From a virus, in IMG/VR virus record IMGVR_UViG_3300025030_000138, positions 1 to 53,075 of that record: 53,075 bases of DNA; one strand, written 5' to 3'. The notes under the pieces were generated by a model. It did no database searches, was not told the origin of the DNA, and saw nothing but the letters and a program-made list of their open reading frames with translations. Numbering within the stretch: position 1 is the stretch's first letter; each line of letters starts with the position of its first letter. Below are positions 13,906 to 21,179 of the stretch, piece after piece. The translations under genes were made by a program, and so were the position numbers.

Positions 13906-14137
13906 GGATCGCCACCTCCTGCCGCTGCCTCGCGGCGTCTGCCTGCTGGTCCCTGGCCTCGATCGCCGCCGCCGCCCGGGTCACGGCCGCGTCCTGCTGC
14001 CGCTGGCGCAGCTCGTCCGCGGCCTGGGCTACCCGCTCTGTCGCCGGGGCCCGGGTGGTGCGGTCGCGGAGCAGCCAGCCCACGGCGACGGCGAGCAGCG
14101 CGGCGCCGGCGCCTAGGGCGTAGAGGGCCTCCCTCAC
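13796..14137 (-). CDS. Rz-like inner-membrane spanin candidate
   Basis: 113 aa, GTG start in GTGA overlap. One N-terminal membrane helix (A-L-Y-A-L-G-A-G-A-A-L-L-A-V-A-V-G-W-L-L) followed by a long charged helix (Q-A-A-D-E-L-R-Q-R-Q-Q-D-A-A), the layout of i-spanins. The lipoprotein gene at 13905 starts inside it in another frame. Probable role in disrupting the outer membrane at the end of lysis. Confidence 0.65.
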   Translation of the reverse strand: MREALYALGAGAALLAVAVGWLLRDRTTRAPATERVAQAADELRQRQQDAAVTRAAAAIEARDQQADAARQRQEVAIRASETVDETLGRLGAAADGRVRHRQERGPGSGGGPG

Positions 14138-14331
14138 AGCCTCCCCTCCGCCCGCGCCCGCAGCAGCGCCTCCGCCAGCGAGAAGCGCAGCGGCTCCGAG
14201 GACTCGGGCTCGACCGGTGCCGTCCAGTCGCACTGGTCCGAGGTGCAGCACAGCAGTCCGGCCACGACGCGGTACGCGGTCGGGCAGCCGCAGGGGCACG
14301 GAGGGAGGGTCGTGGCTTCGGCGTGGGTCAT
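14134..14331 (-). CDS. Small Cys-rich protein in the lysis cassette
   Basis: 65 aa, ATG in ATGA overlap with the 24-aa gene upstream. C-P-C-G-C-P, C-C and C-D-W suggest a zinc site. No family recognised. Confidence 0.6.
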   Translation of the reverse strand: MTHAEATTLPPCPCGCPTAYRVVAGLLCCTSDQCDWTAPVEPESSEPLRFSLAEALLRARAEGRL

Positions 14332-14402
14332 GACTTCCACCGCAGGTCCCACCGCGCGCCCGGCCGGTAGCGGCGGCGAACGTAGAAGCGGAAGCGGATC
14401 AC
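14328..14402 (-). CDS. Micro-protein, 24 aa, Arg-rich
   Basis: 24 codons from GTG 14402 (GTGA overlap) to a TGA that overlaps the next ATG (ATGA). Sequence is strongly basic and aromatic (R-F-R-F-Y-V-R-R-R-Y-R-P). It exactly bridges the upstream peptidase gene and the next gene, so coupling is preserved only if it is translated. Confidence 0.45.
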   Translation of the reverse strand: MIRFRFYVRRRYRPGARWDLRWKS

Positions 14403-14980
14403 GGCGTCGGCCTCACCAGCAGCACGTTGAACCCGCCCCGCTGCGTCAGGAAGTCGTCCACGTCGACCCACTCCTCCGCAGCCCCGGCCGAGCAGGAGAC
14501 GAGCACCTCGTGCCGAATCACCCCGCCCACGCCCTCCTCTGGCCACACCTCGCGCACGCCGCAGAGCAGCACTTGGTGGTCCGGGAGGCCGAGCGGTCCC
14601 GCCCTCCGGTAGGACACCTCCGCGATCCCGTAGTACCCGGCATCGAGCGCCATGCGTAGGTGGGCGAACCACGGCATAGCCTGCGCGCTAGCGGCGAGCC
14701 CGAACCACGCCCGCGGTTCGTAGCCGGCCCACGGCCAGATCGGCACGTCCACGATGATCCGATCCGCGAGCCCGGCCGCACGCGCCCGGTGAAGCGCGTC
14801 CCGCGCATCGAACCAGGTGGCCCCCTGGATCTTGCCCTCTCGCAGACGGGCGTAGACCTCGGGCACGGTGAGTCCGAGTGCGCCGCCGAGGGCGCACGCG
14901 GCGCAGTCGCCGCCTGGGTTCATGTTCGGCTGCGGCTGCCGGAGCGAGCGGCGCGGCAGCGTGACGGAGTAGCCCCTCAT
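14399..14980 (-). CDS. Putative papain-like (C39-like) cysteine peptidase
   Basis: 193 aa from ATG 14980 (ATGA overlap with the holin-like gene). Contains N-P-G-G-D-C-A-A-C-A-L-G, a plausible catalytic-Cys loop, and D-H-Q-V-L-L-C-G, a plausible His strand, followed by a later W-V-D-V-D-D; this order fits papain/C39-like folds. Located in the lysis block, so it may help cut peptidoglycan or a protein at lysis or be a virion peptidase. The catalytic assignment is by eye. Confidence 0.5.
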   Translation of the reverse strand: MRGYSVTLPRRSLRQPQPNMNPGGDCAACALGGALGLTVPEVYARLREGKIQGATWFDARDALHRARAAGLADRIIVDVPIWPWAGYEPRAWFGLAASAQAMPWFAHLRMALDAGYYGIAEVSYRRAGPLGLPDHQVLLCGVREVWPEEGVGGVIRHEVLVSCSAGAAEEWVDVDDFLTQRGGFNVLLVRPTP

Positions 14981-15249
14981 GGCGAGGGCGGGGCCGGGGG
15001 CTGTGCTGCCGACGCCCGCAACTCCGCGGGGGTCAGCGCCAGCGCGTGAGCCAGGGCCCGGAGCCTCGGGTAGTCCCAGAGGTAGGCGCCGCCCGGGCCG
15101 CGGCTCTCCAGGATCCGGACGGCCAGGGACGCCGCGGTGACGACGCCGCTCCAGAGCGCGCCGAGGGCGGTGACCGCGGCGAGGACGTAGCCCCACCACG
15201 GCGCGTGGCCGACGGCGGAACTGAGGGTGTCGAGGGTCTGCTGGTCCAT
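14977..15249 (-). CDS. Holin-like small membrane protein
   Basis: 90 aa, ATG 15249 with AGGAGCGCGCC upstream. One long hydrophobic segment, or two short ones (W-W-G-Y-V-L-A-A-V-T-A-L-G-A-L-W-S-G-V-V), and a polar Pro-rich C-terminus. Lies between the candidate endolysin and a second cysteine peptidase, the expected holin position. Holins have no conserved motif, so the call is positional. Confidence 0.55.
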   Translation of the reverse strand: MDQQTLDTLSSAVGHAPWWGYVLAAVTALGALWSGVVTAASLAVRILESRGPGGAYLWDYPRLRALAHALALTPAELRASAAQPPAPPSP

Positions 15250-15258
15250 GGCGCGCTC

Positions 15259-15804
15259 CTATGCGTGGGCGAAGAAGATCACGGGCCGGTCGCCGAATCC
15301 CTCACGGATCGACCGGTCGAAGAAGCACGACGCGCCCGCCTGCGCGATCCGCAGCGGCCCGCCGAGCGGCGACGGCAGTACCACGGCGACGTGGCCGCTC
15401 CCGTCGGAGTTGCGCCAGCAGGCGATCACGAGGCAGCCCCGGTCCGCGAACGCCGCAGCCTGGTGCTCCACCACCGGCGCCCACTCGTAGCCGGCGCCGT
15501 CGCCGGCAAGCCAGTCGATCGTGCCGTTCGCCGAGAGCTCGCGGCCCCGCCACGACTGCGGGATCACGCAGCCCATGGCGTCGGCCACGTCACCGACGAA
15601 TCGATCGCAGTGGGTGTCGCGCTTCCCGTCGCCGCTCGTGTCCCGAGGGGCGTAGCGCGGCCCCGTCACGTCGAGGGCTCCGACGACGGCGCAGAGCCGA
15701 TCGGCAGAGCGACAGCAGGGGCACGAGCGGATCACGGGCTCGACGGGCACGGTCACGTCGGGGTTGCTCAGGTCGCCCGGACGGGGCTTTGGGGCTGGCG
15801 GCAT
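15259..15804 (-). CDS. Putative endolysin, CHAP/NlpC-P60-like amidase or peptidase
   Basis: 181 aa from ATG 15804 with GGAGGCGCCC upstream. T-H-C-D-R-F-V-G-D-V-A-D-A-M-G is the catalytic-Cys helix typical of CHAP/NlpC domains, and G-S-G-H-V-A-V-V-L-P the catalytic-His strand, with a late I-A-Q-A-G strand. An N-terminal Cys-rich segment (C-P-C-C) is extra. Followed by a holin-like gene and spanins. Family-level call by motif order. Confidence 0.6.
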   Translation of the reverse strand: MPPAPKPRPGDLSNPDVTVPVEPVIRSCPCCRSADRLCAVVGALDVTGPRYAPRDTSGDGKRDTHCDRFVGDVADAMGCVIPQSWRGRELSANGTIDWLAGDGAGYEWAPVVEHQAAAFADRGCLVIACWRNSDGSGHVAVVLPSPLGGPLRIAQAGASCFFDRSIREGFGDRPVIFFAHA

Positions 15805-15866
15805 GGGCGCCTCCTGGGGTTGAATGCGGGGACTGGCGCCACGTCGGCGCCTGTGGAGGTGGGGTC

Positions 15867-16280
15867 ATGCGGGGTCTACTGCTCGTGGTGTTGCTGGCGG
15901 GGTGCGGGACCGAGGCGGCGACGGCGCCGCCGGAGGGGGGTGGCGGGGCCGGCGGCCTCGGTGGCGCTGGCGGCCAGGGCGGCGCCGGCGGAGGCGGCGG
16001 CGTGGACCCGGGCGCCCCCGTCGGCACCGGGTGCTCCGCGGACGGGGACTGCGACCCGGGCCTCTTCTGCGACAGCGAGAGCCCCGGCGGGTACTGCACG
16101 GTCCTCTGTCCCGACGGGGATTGCCCGGAGGGGAGTGCGTGCTACTCGGTGCGATCCAACACGGACCCGGTGGAGGAGTGCCTCGTTCGCTGCGCCGTCG
16201 ACTTCGATTGCCGGATCGGCTACGTGTGCGGTGGTTCCGATGACAACCCCGTCTGCGTGCCGCGCGACCCGCCCCCCTAG
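15867..16280 (+). CDS. Surface lipoprotein of myxobacterial type (moron-like)
   Basis: 137 aa from ATG 15867 (GGAGGTGGGG upstream). Signal peptide with canonical lipobox L-L-A-G-C13 and no Asp at +2, so outer-membrane sorting is expected. A Gly-rich linker (G-G-A-G-G-Q-G-G-A-G) follows, then a Cys-rich domain with C-S-A-D-G-D-C-D-P-G-L-F-C and similar repeats. This layout is characteristic of Myxococcota lipoproteins. It is the only rightward gene inside the leftward operon, and its stop overlaps the tail gene's stop (CTAG). Likely host-derived cargo; may alter the cell surface or block superinfection (inference). Confidence 0.8.
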   Translation: MRGLLLVVLLAGCGTEAATAPPEGGGGAGGLGGAGGQGGAGGGGGVDPGAPVGTGCSADGDCDPGLFCDSESPGGYCTVLCPDGDCPEGSACYSVRSNTDPVEECLVRCAVDFDCRIGYVCGGSDDNPVCVPRDPPP

Positions 16281-18007
16281 AAGTCCTCCACCAGCGGGCG
16301 CTCCCGGATCTGCACGGCGTACAGGATCAGCGTCCGGCAGTTGTAGTTGTAGGTCGATCCCTGCTGCACCTCGCTGACGATCTTCGCTTCGACCTGGATC
16401 TGCGTGTACGGGTTGCTGGCGTGGCGGTCCACCGTGAACGGGCCGATCCACTCGACCGACGAGCCGGAGAGGTCGGCGTCCGGGGTCGTCTCGGGGTAGT
16501 GCGAGTTGTTGCGGTAGAGCGAGCGCGTCTCCGTCGTCGTCTCTCCGCTGACCCTGATCTCCCACTCACACCGCGTCGAAACGTCGTTCGTCCACGTCCA
16601 CGGCGGGCTGTTGCTGTTGTTGCTCTGCCGGTACGCATGGACGAGCGCGACCTTGAGCCACACCTCGATGCTCGTGAGATCGGCGCCGCCGGGCACGAGG
16701 TGGAGCGCCGCGAGGGATCCAGTCGAAGCGAGTCCGTCCGTGCCGAATTCTACGGTGCCGTCGTAGCTGGTCTGGAACCCAAGCACGCCGCAAGCCCACA
16801 CGGTTTCCACGTCCTTGAGCTGCGCAAACGTCCGCACCCGCCAGTCATTCACCAGCATCCGGCGCCGCGTTGACTTCAGATAGATCACGTCCTCGACCAG
16901 CGAGTCCCAGCCGCGGTCCGTCGTGTCCTCCTTGTCCGCGACGATCGCCACGCTGCCGGCCATGCTCTGGGTGTCGTTGCCGCGGTAGGCGGCGGGCACG
17001 GTCTCCGCGCCGGGGAGCCCGAGCTCGGTCGAGAGCCGCGCGTCCTCCCAGCAGTAGACCCCAGCCACCTGGATCCCGCTGCCGCTGATGCCGTCGCCGG
17101 TGGTCTTGATGCAACTCACCGTGAGCTGGTTCACGGCGTCGTCGTTGACGGTGGCGGTGTAGGGACCGTACAGCGCCCAGCTCCCGGTGAGGGCCACCGA
17201 GGTTGCCGCGGCGATCGGGGTGCCGTCCCACGACACCGTGAATGTCCCCGTGTCCTCGACACACCGGGCGTAGATGTAGATCGAGGCGTACTTGACGTAC
17301 TTCTCCACGCGGAAGCGGTAGTCGGCCACGTCCACGGCGCCGAGGGTCTTGTTCCACGGGAGCCCGTAGTAGCGGCTCAGGAGCGTGCTTGACGACTCCT
17401 GCCAGATGTTTGCCTCGTCCAGGATCACCTTCTGGATCAGGTACGAGGACAGCGGCTTGAGGTTGACGCTCGCGGCGTAGCCCTGGCTGAGAGCCTGGAA
17501 GGTGGTCGAGTTCGTCCCCAGGTAGCTGACGCTGTGGTCGTAGTAGACGCACAGCGAGAGCAGGGTCTCGGTGCCGGCGGTGGTCCCGGAGCCGAGCGTG
17601 ATTGTGTACTCGCCGCCGCGCTCGACGTTGACCTCGACCGGAATGTTCGACAGCGCCGCGTCCTCGGTGTCTCCGCCCTCGCTCGTGAACACCAACTTCC
17701 CGGCGCCCGCGGTGCCGGAGCGGGAGCAGACCACCAGCACCTTCAGCTTGCCGATCAGCGACTCGGGGACGCGGAAGCTGCCGACGGCGATCGAGTCGGT
17801 GCCGTTGCCGGTGGCCGTGAACTCCACCGTGAATTGCTCGCCGACCTTGTTCCATTTGTTTGCAGACCAGCCCCCCTCCATGACCTTGCCGCCGTAGAGG
17901 AAGTTGGCGTTCATGGACGCCTCGCGCAACAGGCTCAGTCGCGCGGCGATCCCACTCCCCGCCTTGCTCAACGGGATCGGACTCCAACCTTCGGGGATCG
18001 TCTTCAT
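16277..18007 (-). CDS. Distal tail or receptor-binding protein candidate
   Basis: 576 aa, beta-rich throughout with many Thr/Ser/Gly, several jelly-roll-like stretches (G-T-F-T-V-S-W-D-G, Y-T-I-T-L-G-S-G) and a C-terminal strand-rich domain. Last tail gene before lysis, the usual place of receptor-binding proteins. ATG 18007 overlaps the stop of the upstream gene (ATGA). No exact family recognised. Confidence 0.6.
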   Translation of the reverse strand: MKTIPEGWSPIPLSKAGSGIAARLSLLREASMNANFLYGGKVMEGGWSANKWNKVGEQFTVEFTATGNGTDSIAVGSFRVPESLIGKLKVLVVCSRSGTAGAGKLVFTSEGGDTEDAALSNIPVEVNVERGGEYTITLGSGTTAGTETLLSLCVYYDHSVSYLGTNSTTFQALSQGYAASVNLKPLSSYLIQKVILDEANIWQESSSTLLSRYYGLPWNKTLGAVDVADYRFRVEKYVKYASIYIYARCVEDTGTFTVSWDGTPIAAATSVALTGSWALYGPYTATVNDDAVNQLTVSCIKTTGDGISGSGIQVAGVYCWEDARLSTELGLPGAETVPAAYRGNDTQSMAGSVAIVADKEDTTDRGWDSLVEDVIYLKSTRRRMLVNDWRVRTFAQLKDVETVWACGVLGFQTSYDGTVEFGTDGLASTGSLAALHLVPGGADLTSIEVWLKVALVHAYRQSNNSNSPPWTWTNDVSTRCEWEIRVSGETTTETRSLYRNNSHYPETTPDADLSGSSVEWIGPFTVDRHASNPYTQIQVEAKIVSEVQQGSTYNYNCRTLILYAVQIRERPLVEDF

Positions 18008-20448
18008 GGCACGTACCTGTGCGGCACGTAGCCACCGAAGGCGAGAGCGTCGTCAGCCATGAAAGCGTAGATGTCCACCTGCTGCACCTCGACCACATCC
18101 GCTGCGTTCGCAAACAGCAGGATGTCGGTGTTCGCTGGCGTGTGCGTCGCCGGCACCACGTCGAGGACGATCGCCGTAGTGGACCCGCCGACGGTGATCG
18201 AGACGATCGTTGCCTGCCCGGAGATCGTTGCGAGGTCCGCGGTCGCCACCTCGATCACGTCGCCCACGGTGAAGTGGGCAACGTCGGTGTCTCCGTCCGC
18301 GGCGTAGCTGTCGTTGTCCACCGTCAGCGTCTTGGTCCCACCCACCCACGCCGTCACCAGGGCGGAGGGAGCGACGTGGCGGAACTGGCCCGAGTGGATC
18401 CCCATCATCAGCAGCAAGAACTCGACCGTGCCGTCCGCGTCGTTGGGCTTCTTCTTCGTGATCACGCCCGGCGCGGCCGTGACCCCGATCGTCCCGTCGG
18501 TCACGTCGGGGATCGCGGTGTTCGTCAGCGTCACCAGGTCGCCGGCCTCCAGCGTGTGCTGGCCCCAGAGAACGGTCACGTCCACGACCGGCGGCGGGCG
18601 CTCGAACCAGGTCTGCCACCAGCCGGTCTGGTCCAGCGCCCAGGCGTCGGCGCCACCACCGCCGGCCAGGCCGGGGAATCGGAGGCCAGCGCCCTCGAAG
18701 GCCGGCCGGTTCGCCCGGGCCCTCATCAGTCCGGAGTCGCGCTCGACGGTGCCGAAGACGCCCTCGTACAGTGCCTGCGCCTCGGTGAACTCGGAGAAGT
18801 TCTCCGTGGCGTGACCCTTCAAGCCGCGATCGTACTTGTAGCGGACGCGGCCAATGACTGCGGCGATGTTGGCGTCGAAGCCGGGGGCCTCGACCAGGTG
18901 CGCGGCCGTGATCGCCGTCGGGGTGTCGAGAGGCATCGGCGGATCGAGCCGCCGGATCGAGTAGAGCCCCTGCAGCTTCGTCACCGGGAACAGCCCCCAG
19001 GGCTGGTAGACCTCCTTCGTCAGAAACTCGCGGAGCTCGAACGGCTCCACGATGACCCCGGCCCCGCGCTGCCCGGGGATCTTGAGGTCGCGCGTCTGCT
19101 CGATCTCGGTCTGATCAAGCCAGGAGATGGGGACGCCCATCCCCCAGGCACGGGGAAGGCTGTCGTAGTTCGTCTGCCCGGCGGTGTAGTTGGTGCCGTT
19201 CGCCACGCCGTTTGTCGTGCTCGTGCTCGTGCCGGTGGAGAGGATCAGTTGCAGGGCGATGTCGATCGGGTGGTCGGAGATCCAGGGCAGGAAGAAGAGC
19301 TCACCCTTCACGTCGACGCTTCCATCGCTCGACCACGCAATCGGCAGCACCTCCTTGACCTCGGTCCCGGCCGAGTGCTGCTCTCGTGGGGTGCCGAAGC
19401 AGCCGCTCTTGATGATCTCCATGGCCCCGGGCGGGTGGCTCGCGGTGGTGAAGGAGACGAGCAGGATCTCGTCCTCCACCTGGACGAAGGTGGCCTTGTC
19501 TCGCCCACGCGCGTCGTTCCACGCGGCGAGCCCGGCGCTGTCCGCGCGGAGCCGCTCGTAGTCCTTCGGCTGCGGCGTGAGCCAGTCCCGATTCGACGCG
19601 AGGTTGTCGTCGCTGCTCTCGACCCCGGTGCCGCCGCCGACGCCCGGGAGTCCGATCCGCAGCGTCGACTTCCACTGCCCGTCAAACAGCTTCTTCTTCT
19701 GCCCGTTCCCGACCCAGCCCGAGACGCGCCGATCGATCGACTCCACCCGCAGCGCGAAGCCGGTCTTCTCCGAGTTCTGTGGGCAGCCGGTGACGATCCC
19801 GATCATGCGGATCACGGAGCCGTCGTCCGTCGCCTGCGCGTCAGCCCACGTCCCGAGGAAGTGGCGGACCGTGGCCTTGCGCTGGCCGAGGAACCGGGGG
19901 TAGTTCGTGACCACCGTGCTTGCGGTGTGCACTGCCGCGGTGCCGCCGTACATGCCGCGGTTGTCGGTGGCGCTGGTGATCGTGAACACGGAGCCGGCGC
20001 GGCTGGCGTAGACGATCGTCTCCCGGCCGACGTAGATGGTGCCGCCGGTGGTCGGGTAGGCGGTTGCGTCGGGCGTCTCGTTGACCGTGAGGCTCGTTGC
20101 CGCCGCGGTCATGGACGACGCGAGCGACAGGGCGTTGTCGGTGCGTCCGACCCCGAGCCCGAGAACGCCGGTCAGCGTGCGATCTAGGTCGAGGATCTCC
20201 AGGGTCATGACGCCGATCGTGGCCGTGGCCGCGAGCACGTCCACGCGCTGATCGAACCCAGCCGGCGGCTTCACGATCCACGGCTTGATCCCGAGCAGCC
20301 GGTCCTTGACGGCGGTGCGTCCGCCGAACACGGTGGCGGTCGCGGACCTGTAGCCGTACGCCCACGGCAGCCCCTCGATCTCCACCCAGGCCGAGACCTC
20401 GATCCGGCGGGCGGCGAGGGCCGTGCTGTAGGCCGCGGGGATCGTCAC
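18004..20448 (-). CDS. Large tail-tip / hub-like protein
   Basis: 814 aa from GTG 20448 (GTGA overlap). Follows the tape measure and one smaller tail gene, where siphophages encode the tail-tip hub and fibre base. Middle region has mixed alpha/beta (P-W-G-L-F-P-V-T-K-L-Q-G-L-Y-S-I-R-R-L); the C-terminal 150 residues are beta repeats. Function inferred from order and size; no motif identified. Confidence 0.65.
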   Translation of the reverse strand: MTIPAAYSTALAARRIEVSAWVEIEGLPWAYGYRSATATVFGGRTAVKDRLLGIKPWIVKPPAGFDQRVDVLAATATIGVMTLEILDLDRTLTGVLGLGVGRTDNALSLASSMTAAATSLTVNETPDATAYPTTGGTIYVGRETIVYASRAGSVFTITSATDNRGMYGGTAAVHTASTVVTNYPRFLGQRKATVRHFLGTWADAQATDDGSVIRMIGIVTGCPQNSEKTGFALRVESIDRRVSGWVGNGQKKKLFDGQWKSTLRIGLPGVGGGTGVESSDDNLASNRDWLTPQPKDYERLRADSAGLAAWNDARGRDKATFVQVEDEILLVSFTTASHPPGAMEIIKSGCFGTPREQHSAGTEVKEVLPIAWSSDGSVDVKGELFFLPWISDHPIDIALQLILSTGTSTSTTNGVANGTNYTAGQTNYDSLPRAWGMGVPISWLDQTEIEQTRDLKIPGQRGAGVIVEPFELREFLTKEVYQPWGLFPVTKLQGLYSIRRLDPPMPLDTPTAITAAHLVEAPGFDANIAAVIGRVRYKYDRGLKGHATENFSEFTEAQALYEGVFGTVERDSGLMRARANRPAFEGAGLRFPGLAGGGGADAWALDQTGWWQTWFERPPPVVDVTVLWGQHTLEAGDLVTLTNTAIPDVTDGTIGVTAAPGVITKKKPNDADGTVEFLLLMMGIHSGQFRHVAPSALVTAWVGGTKTLTVDNDSYAADGDTDVAHFTVGDVIEVATADLATISGQATIVSITVGGSTTAIVLDVVPATHTPANTDILLFANAADVVEVQQVDIYAFMADDALAFGGYVPHRYVP

Positions 20449-21179
20449 GACTGGTAGGCTCCGAAGGTGAGGTCGAGCTCGTACAGCGCCGGCTTCGGAA
20501 ACATGCGCACCGGGCGCCAGCGGTTCGCGGGGGCTTCGAGGAAGTAGTCCACGTACGTGCCCAGCGTCTCGCGGTCCTCCCAGTAGCGGAACTTGGTCTT
20601 CGCGGCCGACCACCAGCGCTCGAGCGACTGGTAGACGTAGGCGCCCTCCTCGTCCTGCAGCACCTTCCAGATGTCGACGAAGCGGAAGGCGACCTGCCGG
20701 ATCGTGACCGTCCCGTGCTCCACGAAGAGGTGGTGCCCGTCGAGCGACTTCTGCGCGCCCTGCGTGATCTCCGTGACATCGTAGCTGTCGAACGTCGGGG
20801 CGATGTCCGGGCTCCAGTAGTTCTGCGCCTGGTAGTCGCTGGTGTTGCTGACCGCGAAGTCCGAGGCCCCGGCGGCGACGAAGCCCAGCAGCTCATTGCA
20901 GTCGTTGGCGACGCTCGTCACCTTGATCGAGGTCCCGCTCTGCAGGATCGTCACCTTCCCAGTGGTCGCGGAGATCGTGATCGTGTACGTCCGCGCGTCG
21001 CCGTCAGCCGCCTCCATGGCTGTGTCGAGCGCAGCCAGCAGGGACTCCGGGTCGACGTAGGTGGCGCTGGCGATCGTCGCCGTGTAGTCCGTGACCCCGC
21101 CGTCCAGGCGGAAGCGCAGTTTGTTGTTGGTCGCGTCGATCGTCAGCGGGATCCAGAGGCGAGGGATGGGGCTGCTCAC
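20445..21179 (-). CDS. Minor tail protein, distal-tail-like
   Basis: 244 aa, GTG in GTGA overlap with the tape measure gene. Beta-rich N-terminal two thirds and a helical/aromatic C-terminal part (Y-V-Y-Q-S-L-E-R-W-W). Directly downstream of the tape measure, the usual distal tail protein position. No family recognised by motif. Confidence 0.6.
   Translation of the reverse strand: MSSPIPRLWIPLTIDATNNKLRFRLDGGVTDYTATIASATYVDPESLLAALDTAMEAADGDARTYTITISATTGKVTILQSGTSIKVTSVANDCNELLGFVAAGASDFAVSNTSDYQAQNYWSPDIAPTFDSYDVTEITQGAQKSLDGHHLFVEHGTVTIRQVAFRFVDIWKVLQDEEGAYVYQSLERWWSAAKTKFRYWEDRETLGTYVDYFLEAPANRWRPVRMFPKPALYELDLTFGAYQS

Noticed and set aside
18019-20187. Long rightward open frame opposite the tail-tip gene
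   Set aside because: Composition is Arg/Val/Gly-biased without motifs and mirrors the tail gene's third-position GC.
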